From: Sphingobacteriales bacterium
GTDB lineage: Bacteria; Bacteroidota; Bacteroidia; Chitinophagales; Chitinophagaceae
Assembly: GCA_900299255.1 (NCBI GenBank)
Contig: OMJB01000027.1
Span: forward strand, 1 to 32,557
Reading direction: 5' to 3'
Length of the DNA: 32,557 nucleotides
A program made the position numbers and the translations under genes. Shown piece after piece: positions 15,915 to 23,119 of the stretch; position 1 is the stretch's first letter; the number at the start of each line of letters is the position of its first letter. The notes under the pieces were generated by a model. That model did not search any database. It was not told where the DNA came from and saw only the letters and a program-made list of their open reading frames with translations.

Positions 15915-16142
15915 ATGCCTGATACTAAAATTACCGTAAATAATAACGGGCCTCTGTGAATACAGGGGTCTTTTGCAATTACTGATAAAGTTGGTGGTGT
16001 GTACGATCTTGCCGGACGAGATACAATAAGCCTTTGCCGATGTGGCTTATCGAAAAACAAACCCTTTTGCGATGGCTCTCACCGTGAGGGATTTCATCAT
16101 GAGGCAACTGCTTTCGCACTACCGCCTAAAAAACAGGCGTAG
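15915..16142 (+). pseudogene. CDGSH iron-sulfur domain protein gene with in-frame TGA
   Basis: CDGSH proteins hold a 2Fe-2S cluster with three Cys and one His. The frame from ATG 15915 to TAG 16142 is 76 codons. The segment CRCGLSKNKPFCDGSH carries the full motif, followed by HREGFHHEATAFALPPKK as in short bacterial members. Codon 15 (15957-15959) is TGA, between ITVNNNGPL and IQGSFAITD. Homology runs smoothly through it and family members have a sense codon here, Arg as I recall, so one change (CGA to TGA) would explain it. The cluster-binding half is downstream of the stop and could be made only by restart (GTG near 15993) or readthrough. TGA is a normal stop in other genes of this window. 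It is either a nonsense-mutated gene or a base error. Confidence 0.7.
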
Positions 16143-16289
16143 TTTTTGGTCGGTTACCGAAATCTGTTTACTCAAATTAAGCATGAATTTGAGATTGTAT
16201 TGGTATGTCACCCAATAGAGCGATAGTACTCACTGTCGTTAAACATGCATTTGCACAACACGCAATGATTATTTCGTTATGTGTACTGT

Positions 16290-16297
16290 TAAATTTG
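16290..16297 (+). promoter_or_regulatory. Candidate -7 box for the NlpC/P60 gene
   Basis: TAAATTTG matches TAnnTTTG, 57 nt before the first ATG. A second, one-mismatch candidate TATCTTTA (16332-16339) lies closer, 15-21 nt before the two possible ATGs. Confidence 0.35.
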
Positions 16298-16354
16298 TGC
16301 GAACGGGCTTTGCCCTAAGGCTATAATTCGTTATCTTTACATTAGATTTAATAT

Positions 16355-17116
16355 ATGCTGATGAGGAAACGATTTATTTTATTCACTTTTGCATGTATCA
16401 TCACCAATCTGCTGACAAGTTGCCATACGTCAGAGCAGGCCGTTTCAGACAAATCCTCACATCAACCCAGGTTCATTAACAATGTTTATATAGAGCCGCA
16501 CAACAGGTCAAGTGCCACCACTGATGCTATTGATAATTCCAAACAGCCAGTTGCAACAAGGAATAACGGCAAATTACATAAAACACATATACGTGAAAAA
16601 TCTGCTTCAAAACCGGTAGCAAAAACCGTTTCCACAGAGCCTGCACCCGCACCGCTTACACCGGTTGTAACAACAAAAGAGCTTCCTAAAAGTGCAAAAA
16701 GGAAATACGCAGACTTGTTAGGTGTATCAGCAACTGATATCAGCAACTCGGCACTGTATAATTTTATTGATAAATGGCTAGGTACAAATTACAGGATCGG
16801 AGGTTGTGATATTCAGGGTATAGATTGTTCCGGCTTTGCTCAAAAGCTGTACAGCGAAGTGTATGGTATTGACCTGTCGCGCACAGCAAGAGACCAGTTC
16901 AGCAACTGCAAAAGGATAAAGAATGCAGCAAATGCTGTGGAAGGCGACCTCGTGTTCTTTCACATACGCAGTAAACGTATTTCTCATGTAGGTATTTACC
17001 TGGCTAATAAATACTTTGTCCACGCTTCTACCTCAAATGGAGTTATTATCAGTAATCTCAATGAAGAATACTGGAGCAAGTACTATGCCGGATGCGGCAG
17101 GATTCCCAGGGGGTAA
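16355..17116 (+). CDS. NlpC/P60-family cell-wall peptidase lipoprotein
   Basis: Predicted peptidoglycan endopeptidase that cleaves within stem peptides (typically gamma-D-Glu to diaminopimelate), anchored as a lipoprotein. The 253 residues comprise a signal peptide with lipobox LLTSC (Cys23), a low-complexity Ser/Ala/Pro linker (about 30-110), and an NlpC/P60 domain (about 135-253). The catalytic triad is visible: Cys158 in DCSGF, His211 in SHVGIYL and His223 in FVHASTS. Conserved EGDLVFF and the terminal CGRI are also present. Two starts are possible, ATG 16355 or ATG 16361, and both keep the signal peptide. It is one of two intact wall hydrolases in the window, with the amidase at 1.5-2.3 kb. 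Confidence 0.9.
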   Translation: MLMRKRFILFTFACIITNLLTSCHTSEQAVSDKSSHQPRFINNVYIEPHNRSSATTDAIDNSKQPVATRNNGKLHKTHIREKSASKPVAKTVSTEPAPAPLTPVVTTKELPKSAKRKYADLLGVSATDISNSALYNFIDKWLGTNYRIGGCDIQGIDCSGFAQKLYSEVYGIDLSRTARDQFSNCKRIKNAANAVEGDLVFFHIRSKRISHVGIYLANKYFVHASTSNGVIISNLNEEYWSKYYAGCGRIPRG

Positions 17117-17143
17117 CCTGAAAATGTAATGCTGCCTACCCTC

Positions 17144-17353
17144 TCAGGCCAAAAACGAATCTCCATATTCCACAAGCGTGCTATTTGCCAATTCAATTGC
17201 TGATTGCTCATCGTCTGCCTCAACACACAGCCACTGTAGATATTTGATTCCTTTCTTTTCTTCAACAAGTATCAGGTCATCCGGGTGAGGAAACAACATT
17301 TTGGCAGCTGAAACTGCATTGTTGTTTTCGAACAAAACTTTGAATGTGCGCAT
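17144..17353 (-). CDS. Small conserved-looking cytoplasmic protein, unknown function
   Basis: A 69-residue soluble protein with no signal peptide or membrane segment and an alpha/beta look (strands around FKVLFENN, DLILVEE and KYLQWLCVEA, helix SAIELANSTLVEYG). I do not recognise a family. I treat it as real because it has an ordinary amino-acid composition, fills the gap between two genes, and is preceded at 18 nt by a reverse-strand TAACTTTA (17372-17379), one mismatch from the -7 consensus. It is divergent from the lipoprotein gene at 17583, with a palindrome between them. Confidence 0.65.
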   Translation of the reverse strand: MRTFKVLFENNNAVSAAKMLFPHPDDLILVEEKKGIKYLQWLCVEADDEQSAIELANSTLVEYGDSFLA

Positions 17354-17401
17354 ACCCTGGGTTTTACAATATAAAGTTAGAAGGTGTTATTCGATAAAAT
17401 C

Positions 17402-17417
17402 ACCGTTAAATAACGGT
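17402..17417. promoter_or_regulatory. 16-bp palindrome in a divergent intergenic region
   Basis: ACCGTTAAATAACGGT has perfect 7-base arms and a 2-base centre, the same 7-2-7 geometry as the BlaI operators but with different bases. It lies where the -33 region of the leftward gene would be. A degenerate second copy (CCGTTTTTTAGCGG) follows at about 17426-17439. Confidence 0.45.
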
Positions 17418-17582
17418 TTTCTGCCCCGTTTTTTAGCGGTAAAAGAAGCTATGACGGCACCTATTGCTGGAAAGCGGTTACCCGAAATAACTCGTGAACT
17501 GTTTGTGAGTTCACAATATAGCCGCCAGGGCCTTTGTTTTTCAGATTTTTAGGGCTAATATTGTTTCAGTAAATTATTGATT

Positions 17583-18038
17583 ATGCAGAAAAGTTTAGGA
17601 TTAGGTGTTATAGCATTTGCAGTTTTACTTATTGCTGGCTGTAAGAAAGCGCCCGATCAGACAGTAGATTCCGGAATGATGACGGCTACTGTTAATGGTG
17701 TCCCATTTAATGCATCCAGCTGTGTCGAGCGTTTTTCACTTGGTGCAACAGAGGATTATGTAATTACAGGATATGGCACAGACGGCCACACCAATATTGT
17801 TATTGACCTCAAGAAAAGCACTTACACCTCAACGACCGGTGATCAAATATTATATCCTTATTTGGGAACCAACTGGGCAAAATACGAGGTAAGCGGAGGA
17901 ACCATGTATTCAAAAACCGGAAAAGTGACCATTACTTCTGATTCTGTTGGGCAGGCGGTAAGCGGTACTTTCGAATTCACAGGCTTGGATGGCACTGCTG
18001 TTACAGGTGGTTCTTTCAGAGCTATTTTCAAACGCTGA
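17583..18038 (+). CDS. Small beta-rich lipoprotein (DUF6252-like)
   Basis: Exported lipoprotein of 151 residues, function unknown. The ATG at 17583 gives the signal peptide with lipobox LIAGC (Cys20) followed by two Lys; a TTG two codons earlier is a worse start. The mature part opens with MTATVNGVPFNAS and continues as alternating beta-strands to the closing GTFEFTGLDGT and GGSFRAIF. The opening NGVPF and terminal F-rich strand resemble the DUF6252 lipoproteins of Bacteroidota (tentative). A -7-like TAATATTG (17556-17563) lies 19 nt before the ATG. The next lipoprotein gene starts 26 bp after the stop, suggesting one transcript. Confidence 0.7.
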   Translation: MQKSLGLGVIAFAVLLIAGCKKAPDQTVDSGMMTATVNGVPFNASSCVERFSLGATEDYVITGYGTDGHTNIVIDLKKSTYTSTTGDQILYPYLGTNWAKYEVSGGTMYSKTGKVTITSDSVGQAVSGTFEFTGLDGTAVTGGSFRAIFKR

Positions 18039-18064
18039 TTTGTTTAAGCGTAGCAGATTTTAAA

Positions 18065-18544
18065 ATGATTCGCAGGGCACCGGCATATGTGATTATTATT
18101 TTGATGCTCGCTGTATTTGGGTGCTCAAGAAGAGCAGATTCTCCTTCCGTAAGTGTTCCTTCGGCTGTTGTAAAACATTACACATTGGGAATGGATGGGA
18201 TCAGGTATTGGCATTGTACCGATTCAGCCAACCTCAGATACCCCTACAATGGGCGGGATTCGGTTGTTTATTTCAACGACACATTCGGCTACACCGTTAG
18301 TAACGATTCTGTTATAAAGAGGGTGTACAGCAGTTCCCACACTGATTCATTCATATATCAATCAACAGACAGCGCTGCAGGCACTCATTATTTCACTGGC
18401 ACCTATATGTCTGGTGGATGGACGGTTAATACTGGTATATGGTATCACTGGGCAGACAACAGCATTAGGCAGAAAACATCAGGCAGTGGACCTGGTAGTA
18501 CCTATATGGGACAGTATGAAAAAATAACTAGTGTCACTCCATGA
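18065..18544 (+). CDS. Small lipoprotein, unknown function
   Basis: A 159-residue protein with signal peptide and lipobox AVFGC (Cys20). The mature part is rich in Ser, Thr, Tyr and Asp and has short repeats of the type HTDSFIYQST and GTHYFTGTY, suggesting an all-beta fold. No family recognised. It is probably co-transcribed with the preceding lipoprotein gene and is closed by the strong terminator at 18604-18641. Confidence 0.65.
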   Translation: MIRRAPAYVIIILMLAVFGCSRRADSPSVSVPSAVVKHYTLGMDGIRYWHCTDSANLRYPYNGRDSVVYFNDTFGYTVSNDSVIKRVYSSSHTDSFIYQSTDSAAGTHYFTGTYMSGGWTVNTGIWYHWADNSIRQKTSGSGPGSTYMGQYEKITSVTP

Positions 18545-18603
18545 TAACAGATTGGGCGCGGTGCAAGATTTTCGAAAAGAAAATAAATCATGTACATCTA
18601 TAG

Positions 18604-18641
18604 CCAATAAAAAAACTCCCGGACGGGAGTTTTTTTATTGG
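18604..18641. terminator. Bidirectional Rho-independent terminator
   Basis: A perfect 17-bp inverted repeat with a 4-nt loop (GGAC). The inner stem ACTCCC/GGGAGT is flanked by A7 on the left and T7 on the right, so each strand reads as hairpin plus U-run. It lies between the convergent lipoprotein gene (stop 18544) and T9SS gene (stop 18662) and should end both transcripts. Confidence 0.95.
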
Positions 18642-18661
18642 TAATAAGTCTCAGGTTCTAG

Positions 18662-19624
18662 TTATTTCTGGATAACTGTTCTGCCTGAATAGTTCACAGA
18701 TTGAGACCTGATATTGAGCATATACATTCCATCATTCAGATAGCCAAGATTAATCTCTTTCTGCCCGGAAGTTTCGTTCATTGCCAACTGAAAATTTCCC
18801 ATTCTGCGGCCTGTCATATCATATACATCCACATCGGCATTACCTGTTGCCTGGTTAGCCCACTGCAGATTGATACGACCAGATGTTGGATTTGGAAACA
18901 GGTTAAATGAGCCATTTGTTGAAGCTGATGAGTTAGCAACTGAGGTGCTGGCATTCATTGTCAGCCCAGTGGCATCAATATATGCATATCCGAAATGCGC
19001 ACCGCCACTGCTACAGGAACCAACTGTGAATGACACAATCATCGTATGCCCGGCATACCCTGTGAAGTTAATTGAGGTGTTAGTCCATCCTTTGTAGTGT
19101 ACAGTTGTATCAACAGTTGACTGCACAAAACCAGTTGAATTCGGCACAACGTACATACCCAGTGCTGAAATCAGAGTTAAAGGTGCGGTAGAATCGAAAA
19201 CATTTACCTCAAATACTGGCAGATTAGAGGGTGCATGGCCTGCATTCTGCAATACTGCCGCGTAGGAGTAATTAAAATTATAGCTACCTGTAGCAGGTAC
19301 ATGAATAAAGTATGCTGCAGCATCAGCATTGAAATTAATGGTATCATGTGCCAACTTCAGTGAATATGATCCTGTACCCACAACCGGAAATCCGCCGTAG
19401 GCATCAGTACCTGTGCCAGATGTGATGGTGTGCAGCCCCGGTGTTGCCGAACAGGGCGCCATGGAATACGTATGTATCGCCATGATTGTACCTGAGGTAA
19501 AATTCCAATTGGATGTTGTTCCGGTTTCAAAATCAATGTTGGGTGGAACAATTGTTTGTGCTTGTAAGCAGAGTTGAGCGCCGAGTGATAAGGCCGAACA
19601 GATCAAAATACTTTTGAGGTTCAT
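18662..19624 (-). CDS. Secreted protein with T9SS type A C-terminal sorting domain
   Basis: Protein of 320 residues exported by Sec and then by the type IX secretion system. I take the start at the ATG at 19622-19624, which gives a normal signal peptide (MNLKSILICSALSLGAQLCL, cleavage after QAQ); a longer frame adds 17 residues without signal-peptide character. The middle (about 25-225) is a beta-sandwich-like domain beginning NIDFETGTTSNWNF, a pattern often seen in adhesin or carbohydrate-binding-like modules of this phylum. The C-terminal 80 residues are a typical T9SS type A domain: SFNLFPNPTSGRINL, VDVYDMTGRRM, YLNDGMYMLNI and terminal RTVIQK. The substrate or ligand is unknown. Confidence 0.85.
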   Translation of the reverse strand: MNLKSILICSALSLGAQLCLQAQTIVPPNIDFETGTTSNWNFTSGTIMAIHTYSMAPCSATPGLHTITSGTGTDAYGGFPVVGTGSYSLKLAHDTINFNADAAAYFIHVPATGSYNFNYSYAAVLQNAGHAPSNLPVFEVNVFDSTAPLTLISALGMYVVPNSTGFVQSTVDTTVHYKGWTNTSINFTGYAGHTMIVSFTVGSCSSGGAHFGYAYIDATGLTMNASTSVANSSASTNGSFNLFPNPTSGRINLQWANQATGNADVDVYDMTGRRMGNFQLAMNETSGQKEINLGYLNDGMYMLNIRSQSVNYSGRTVIQK

Positions 19625-19777
19625 AATTAGATTTTTTTGGGGTTTAAGAATGGTTAAAACTTGGTAAATGTACATATTATTCTGTTAGTGAACACAGGAT
19701 ATCAGCCATCAGGCAAATGGTTTTAGATGCTTTAAAGGCGTTACATAAAATGATTAACCAACGAACAAAATAAGTAG

Positions 19778-21106
19778 CTACTTGGCCACAGCAATCAATA
19801 CTTTCTTATTCTTTATCTTTTCATTTTTAATCAGGTGCAGCACATTGTTAGCTTTGGATTTTCTGATGGCAGCAAAGGAAAAATGATCTTTGATTATTAC
19901 CAGCCCTATATCGTCTTTCTTCAACTCTCCTTTGTGCGAAAGAAATCCAACGATGTCAATCTTGCTAACTTTATCTTTCTTACCGGCGGCAATAAAAAGG
20001 GTCGTCCATTTAGGCCCCTCCGGCAGTACCTGTTTTTCAGGAAGCGTAATTTGTTCTACGCCGCTTTCAATATATGGTGGTAACGTTTCCTCTGGAGAAA
20101 GGATAATAATAGCTGTGCCGGTTGCCTCCATTCGGGCTGTGCGCCCGTTGCGGTGAATATAGCTTTCTTCATTCAGGGGCAGGTGATAGTGTATGATATA
20201 CCTGATGTCGGGAATATCCAGCCCGCGTGCTGCCAGGTCTGTTGTTACCAGAAAACTAACAGTGCCGTTCCTGAACTTGCAAAGAGCACTATCTCTCTGC
20301 TGTTGCTCCATACCCCCGTGATAAAAAGTATTGGGTATCCCTTTCTGCGCAATAAAAGAACTGGTTCGTTCTACCGAATCCCTATGGTTGCAGAATATAA
20401 TAGATGGCCTGTTACCGAGATAACAAAGCAGTTTAAACAATGTTTCCAGCTTGTCATTTTCGTCAGACAGTACAGTTTTGACCGCTAGTTTTTCAGGTGG
20501 CGGAGCATCTTCGGGCAGAAAGTTAAGGGTTACCGGATTTTTTAAACCTATAAATGCAGGCATAGCTTCAGCTTCCGTAGCCGAAGTAAGTATCTTCTTT
20601 TCAATATTACGGAGCGAATCGGTTACAAATGATACTTCTTCTTCAAATCCCATTTCCAGAGACTTGTCAAATTCATCGAGCACCAGCACCTTCACGGAGC
20701 CTGTAGTAATGTTACCCCTTCTTATATGATCGCCCAGCCTGCCGGGTGTTCCTACAATTATTGCCGGCGGTTGTTTGAGGTTGTTTTCCTCGGTTTCGCG
20801 CAGATGGCCTCCGTAACAACTGGTTATTTTAAGCCCGGTACCCATAGATTTAAACACCAGCTCTATCTGTTGCGCCAGCTCACGGGAAGGCACAATTATC
20901 AGCGCCTGTGTATTTTTATCAGTTGTGTCTATCAGCTGTAACAGCGGAATAAGAAATGCCAGCGTTTTACCCGAGCCGGTCGCTGACAATAAAATCACAT
21001 CATCCGATGCGGCAACAGCATTGATTGCCGCTTCCTGCATATTATTCAGCGACTTGATCCCAAGGTTGGCCAGAATATTATCTATTGGAAATTTAAGTTC
21101 CTGCAT
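19778..21106 (-). CDS. DEAD-box RNA helicase, DbpA-like
   Basis: ATP-dependent RNA helicase of 442 residues from the ATG at 21104-21106. Motifs in order: Q motif around IKSLNNMQEAA, Walker A SATGSGKT, Ia PSRELAQQ, Ib TPGRL, motif II as DEFD (a DExD variant of DEAD), motif III SAT, then YHGGMEQQQRD, TTDLAARGLDIPD, and motif VI as HRNGRTAR (normally HRxGRTGR). The last 75 residues (from about KWTTLFIAAGKKDKVSKID) match the DbpA RNA-binding domain, which in E. coli DbpA binds hairpin 92 of 23S rRNA, so a role in large-subunit assembly is likely. The longer frame from 21151 adds 15 residues but crosses an exact -7 box, so it is unlikely. Confidence 0.9.
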   Translation of the reverse strand: MQELKFPIDNILANLGIKSLNNMQEAAINAVAASDDVILLSATGSGKTLAFLIPLLQLIDTTDKNTQALIIVPSRELAQQIELVFKSMGTGLKITSCYGGHLRETEENNLKQPPAIIVGTPGRLGDHIRRGNITTGSVKVLVLDEFDKSLEMGFEEEVSFVTDSLRNIEKKILTSATEAEAMPAFIGLKNPVTLNFLPEDAPPPEKLAVKTVLSDENDKLETLFKLLCYLGNRPSIIFCNHRDSVERTSSFIAQKGIPNTFYHGGMEQQQRDSALCKFRNGTVSFLVTTDLAARGLDIPDIRYIIHYHLPLNEESYIHRNGRTARMEATGTAIIILSPEETLPPYIESGVEQITLPEKQVLPEGPKWTTLFIAAGKKDKVSKIDIVGFLSHKGELKKDDIGLVIIKDHFSFAAIRKSKANNVLHLIKNEKIKNKKVLIAVAK

Positions 21107-21111
21107 ACCAG

Positions 21112-21119
21112 CAAAGGTA
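21112..21119 (-). promoter_or_regulatory. Candidate -7 box for the DEAD-box helicase gene
   Basis: Reverse strand TACCTTTG is an exact TAnnTTTG match ending 5 nt before the ATG. If used, the mRNA would begin at or next to the start codon (leaderless). Confidence 0.45.
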
Positions 21120-21171
21120 CACAAGATTAATCGGCCTGATGGTTTCACCAAAAAAGGCCACCTGTTATCAA

Positions 21172-21354
21172 TTAAGTGTTGCCTTTGCCTTTCCTGGTGA
21201 AGATGCGTATGATCAGGCTTATCACCACTATCATCGCTACTGACATAACGCCCGTATACTGCTTATCCGCATCAAAATATCTCCAAATTAGACTGATGGC
21301 CAATAAGGATAACAGAATTGAAATGGTGGCGTAAACCTTATCACGCGTAGTCAT
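21172..21354 (-). CDS. Small two-helix membrane protein
   Basis: A 60-residue protein with two hydrophobic segments (about residues 9-24 and 36-50) and a basic C-terminal tail RIFTRKGKGNT. No family recognised. It lies 65 bp upstream of the helicase gene on the same strand and is divergent from bdhA. The hydrophobic pattern and tidy ends suggest a real gene. Confidence 0.6.
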   Translation of the reverse strand: MTTRDKVYATISILLSLLAISLIWRYFDADKQYTGVMSVAMIVVISLIIRIFTRKGKGNT

Positions 21355-21452
21355 TGTCTTATTTTATTAAAACGAATATTGTTAAAAGTACGAAATGAAG
21401 TAACCTGAACTAAACTTATTATTGCAATTCTGGTTGCTTACAGCGAAATGCC

Positions 21453-21460
21453 TATGTTTG
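21453..21460 (+). promoter_or_regulatory. -7 box for bdhA
   Basis: TATGTTTG matches TAnnTTTG exactly, 13 nt before the ATG at 21474, so the leader would be short. Confidence 0.5.
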
Positions 21461-21473
21461 CTATAAAAGTAAA

Positions 21474-22247
21474 ATGGTGGCAAAGACTGTTTTAATAACC
21501 GGAAGTACCAGTGGCATTGGCCTGGGCATAGCCAGAGAGTTTGCTGCCCACGGCTATAACATTGCGTTTAATGGATTGGAACCCGATGGGGCTGCAATTG
21601 CTCAGCAGGTTGCGGATGAGTTCAATATCAAACACACTTTCTCACCGGCAAATGTAATGTTCCCTGATCAGATCAGGCAAATGATTGGTGAGGCCATTAC
21701 CGCATTTGGCAGGATTGATGTGCTAATCAATAATGCAGGTATCCAGTTTGTATCTCCGGTTGACGAGTTTCCTGAAGATAAATGGGACAATATCATTGCC
21801 GTTAACCTGACTGCGGCTTTTCATGCCACGAAAGCTGTGTGGAGTACGATGAAAGAAAATCACTTTGGCCGCATCATCAACATTGCTTCTGCACATGGGC
21901 TGCGCGCCTCTCCGTTTAAAAGTGCTTATGTAGCTTCTAAGCACGGGCTTATAGGGCTTACCAAAACCATAGCGCTGGAAGGGGCCCCGTATGGTATTAC
22001 CTGCAATGCCATATGCCCCGGTTACTCAGAAACGAAAATTGTGGCTGATCAGATCCCCAATCAGGCGATGGTACACCATATGACTGAGCAGGAAGTAAAA
22101 GATAAAATTTTTCTGGAGCGCCATGCTGTGAAGGATTTTATACCAGTCAGCCTGATAGCCCGGGCCGCCCTTTTTCTGGCAGCAAATGAGGCTGCAACAA
22201 TTACCGGAATCTCCATGCCCATAGATGCAGGCTGGACTGCCCATTAA
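21474..22247 (+). CDS. bdhA: D-3-hydroxybutyrate dehydrogenase
   Basis: NAD-dependent short-chain dehydrogenase interconverting D-3-hydroxybutyrate and acetoacetate. The 257-residue protein has the cofactor motif TGSTSGIG (residues 9-16), NNAG (86-89), catalytic Asn111, Ser139, Tyr152 and Lys156 (YVASK). Gln91, His141 and Lys149 sit at the positions of the substrate-carboxylate binding residues of bacterial 3-hydroxybutyrate dehydrogenases (Gln94, His144, Lys152 in the Pseudomonas fragi enzyme, shifted by three). This makes the substrate call stronger than for a generic SDR. The C-terminal ITGISMPIDAGWTAH resembles the family's DGGWTAQ ending. The alpha/beta hydrolase gene follows after 38 bp and is probably co-transcribed. 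Confidence 0.9.
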   Translation: MVAKTVLITGSTSGIGLGIAREFAAHGYNIAFNGLEPDGAAIAQQVADEFNIKHTFSPANVMFPDQIRQMIGEAITAFGRIDVLINNAGIQFVSPVDEFPEDKWDNIIAVNLTAAFHATKAVWSTMKENHFGRIINIASAHGLRASPFKSAYVASKHGLIGLTKTIALEGAPYGITCNAICPGYSETKIVADQIPNQAMVHHMTEQEVKDKIFLERHAVKDFIPVSLIARAALFLAANEAATITGISMPIDAGWTAH

Positions 22248-22285
22248 TTATCAGGTTCAAATAACACTTCACTGCAATCCATTTT

Positions 22286-23119
22286 ATGAAAGACCATTAT
22301 TATCAGGCCAGCAATATCACGCTTCATTATACCGACTCAGAGAATAATAAACCAACACTGATACTATTGCATGGGCTTACCGCCAATGCACATGCATTTG
22401 ATAAAGTAACAGAGGGCCTTCTTGAACAATTCAGAATCATTTGCCCCGATTTCAGAGGCAACGGGCTAAGCGATAAACCTGATACCAATTACACAGTAGA
22501 AGACCATGCTACTGATATTGTGGCGCTTATCAGTCAGCTAGAGCTGGGCCCGGTTTATCTTGCGGGACACTCCTTTGGCGGATACCTGGCAGTATATATT
22601 GCAGCTTACTACCCCAAGCTGGTGAGTAAACTGATTATTCTTGATGCCGCAGTATCAATGAACCCCAATGCCGCTAAAATGCTCGCTAATGCTATCTCCA
22701 GGCTGGATGCAGTATATTCGGGTTTTGAGGAATATCTGGAACATGTAAAAAAGGCACCCTACCTCAATTTCTGGGATACAGCAATGCTCAGCTACTACCG
22801 CGCCGATGTGCATGATTTGCCTGACGGCACTGTAAAACCCCGCAGCCAATTGACTAGTATAACGGAGAAGTCAATGGGCCTTGGTAGAGTAAAATGGGCT
22901 GAAGTATTTCCAAATATCACCCAGCCCGCCTTGCTGGTTAATGCCACGGGCAACTATACGCTGGGAGAGCCGCTGCTGCCACAGGAGATTGCACAAAGCA
23001 CTGTCAAATCTATGCCTGATGCCAGGTATGCGGCTGTTGAGGGGAATCACCTGACCATGCTGTATCGGAAGGGCGCAGAACGTATTGCCGAGTTGACAAT
23101 TGAGTTTCTTGTCGGATAG
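22286..23119 (+). CDS. Alpha/beta hydrolase
   Basis: Cytoplasmic alpha/beta-fold hydrolase of 277 residues. The oxyanion-side motif is LLHGLTANAHAF (27-38), the nucleophile elbow is GHSFGG with Ser96, and the catalytic His is likely His254 (VEGNHLTML). The acid is less clear: the usual Asp after strand 6 is missing (LLVNATGNYT), so an alternative such as Asp119 or another loop residue would have to serve. Substrate unknown. Location 38 bp after bdhA suggests a role in releasing hydroxyacids from an ester or oligomer, but this is inference from context. The gene runs into the truncated 3' end of dinB: its TAG (23117-23119) is about 14 bp from where dinB homology stops. Confidence 0.8.
   Translation: MKDHYYQASNITLHYTDSENNKPTLILLHGLTANAHAFDKVTEGLLEQFRIICPDFRGNGLSDKPDTNYTVEDHATDIVALISQLELGPVYLAGHSFGGYLAVYIAAYYPKLVSKLIILDAAVSMNPNAAKMLANAISRLDAVYSGFEEYLEHVKKAPYLNFWDTAMLSYYRADVHDLPDGTVKPRSQLTSITEKSMGLGRVKWAEVFPNITQPALLVNATGNYTLGEPLLPQEIAQSTVKSMPDARYAAVEGNHLTMLYRKGAERIAELTIEFLVG

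Noticed and set aside
18604-18641. Perfect 17-bp inverted repeat as a transposon end or recombination site
   Set aside because: A-run and T-run flanks and its position between convergent stop codons fit a bidirectional terminator fully.
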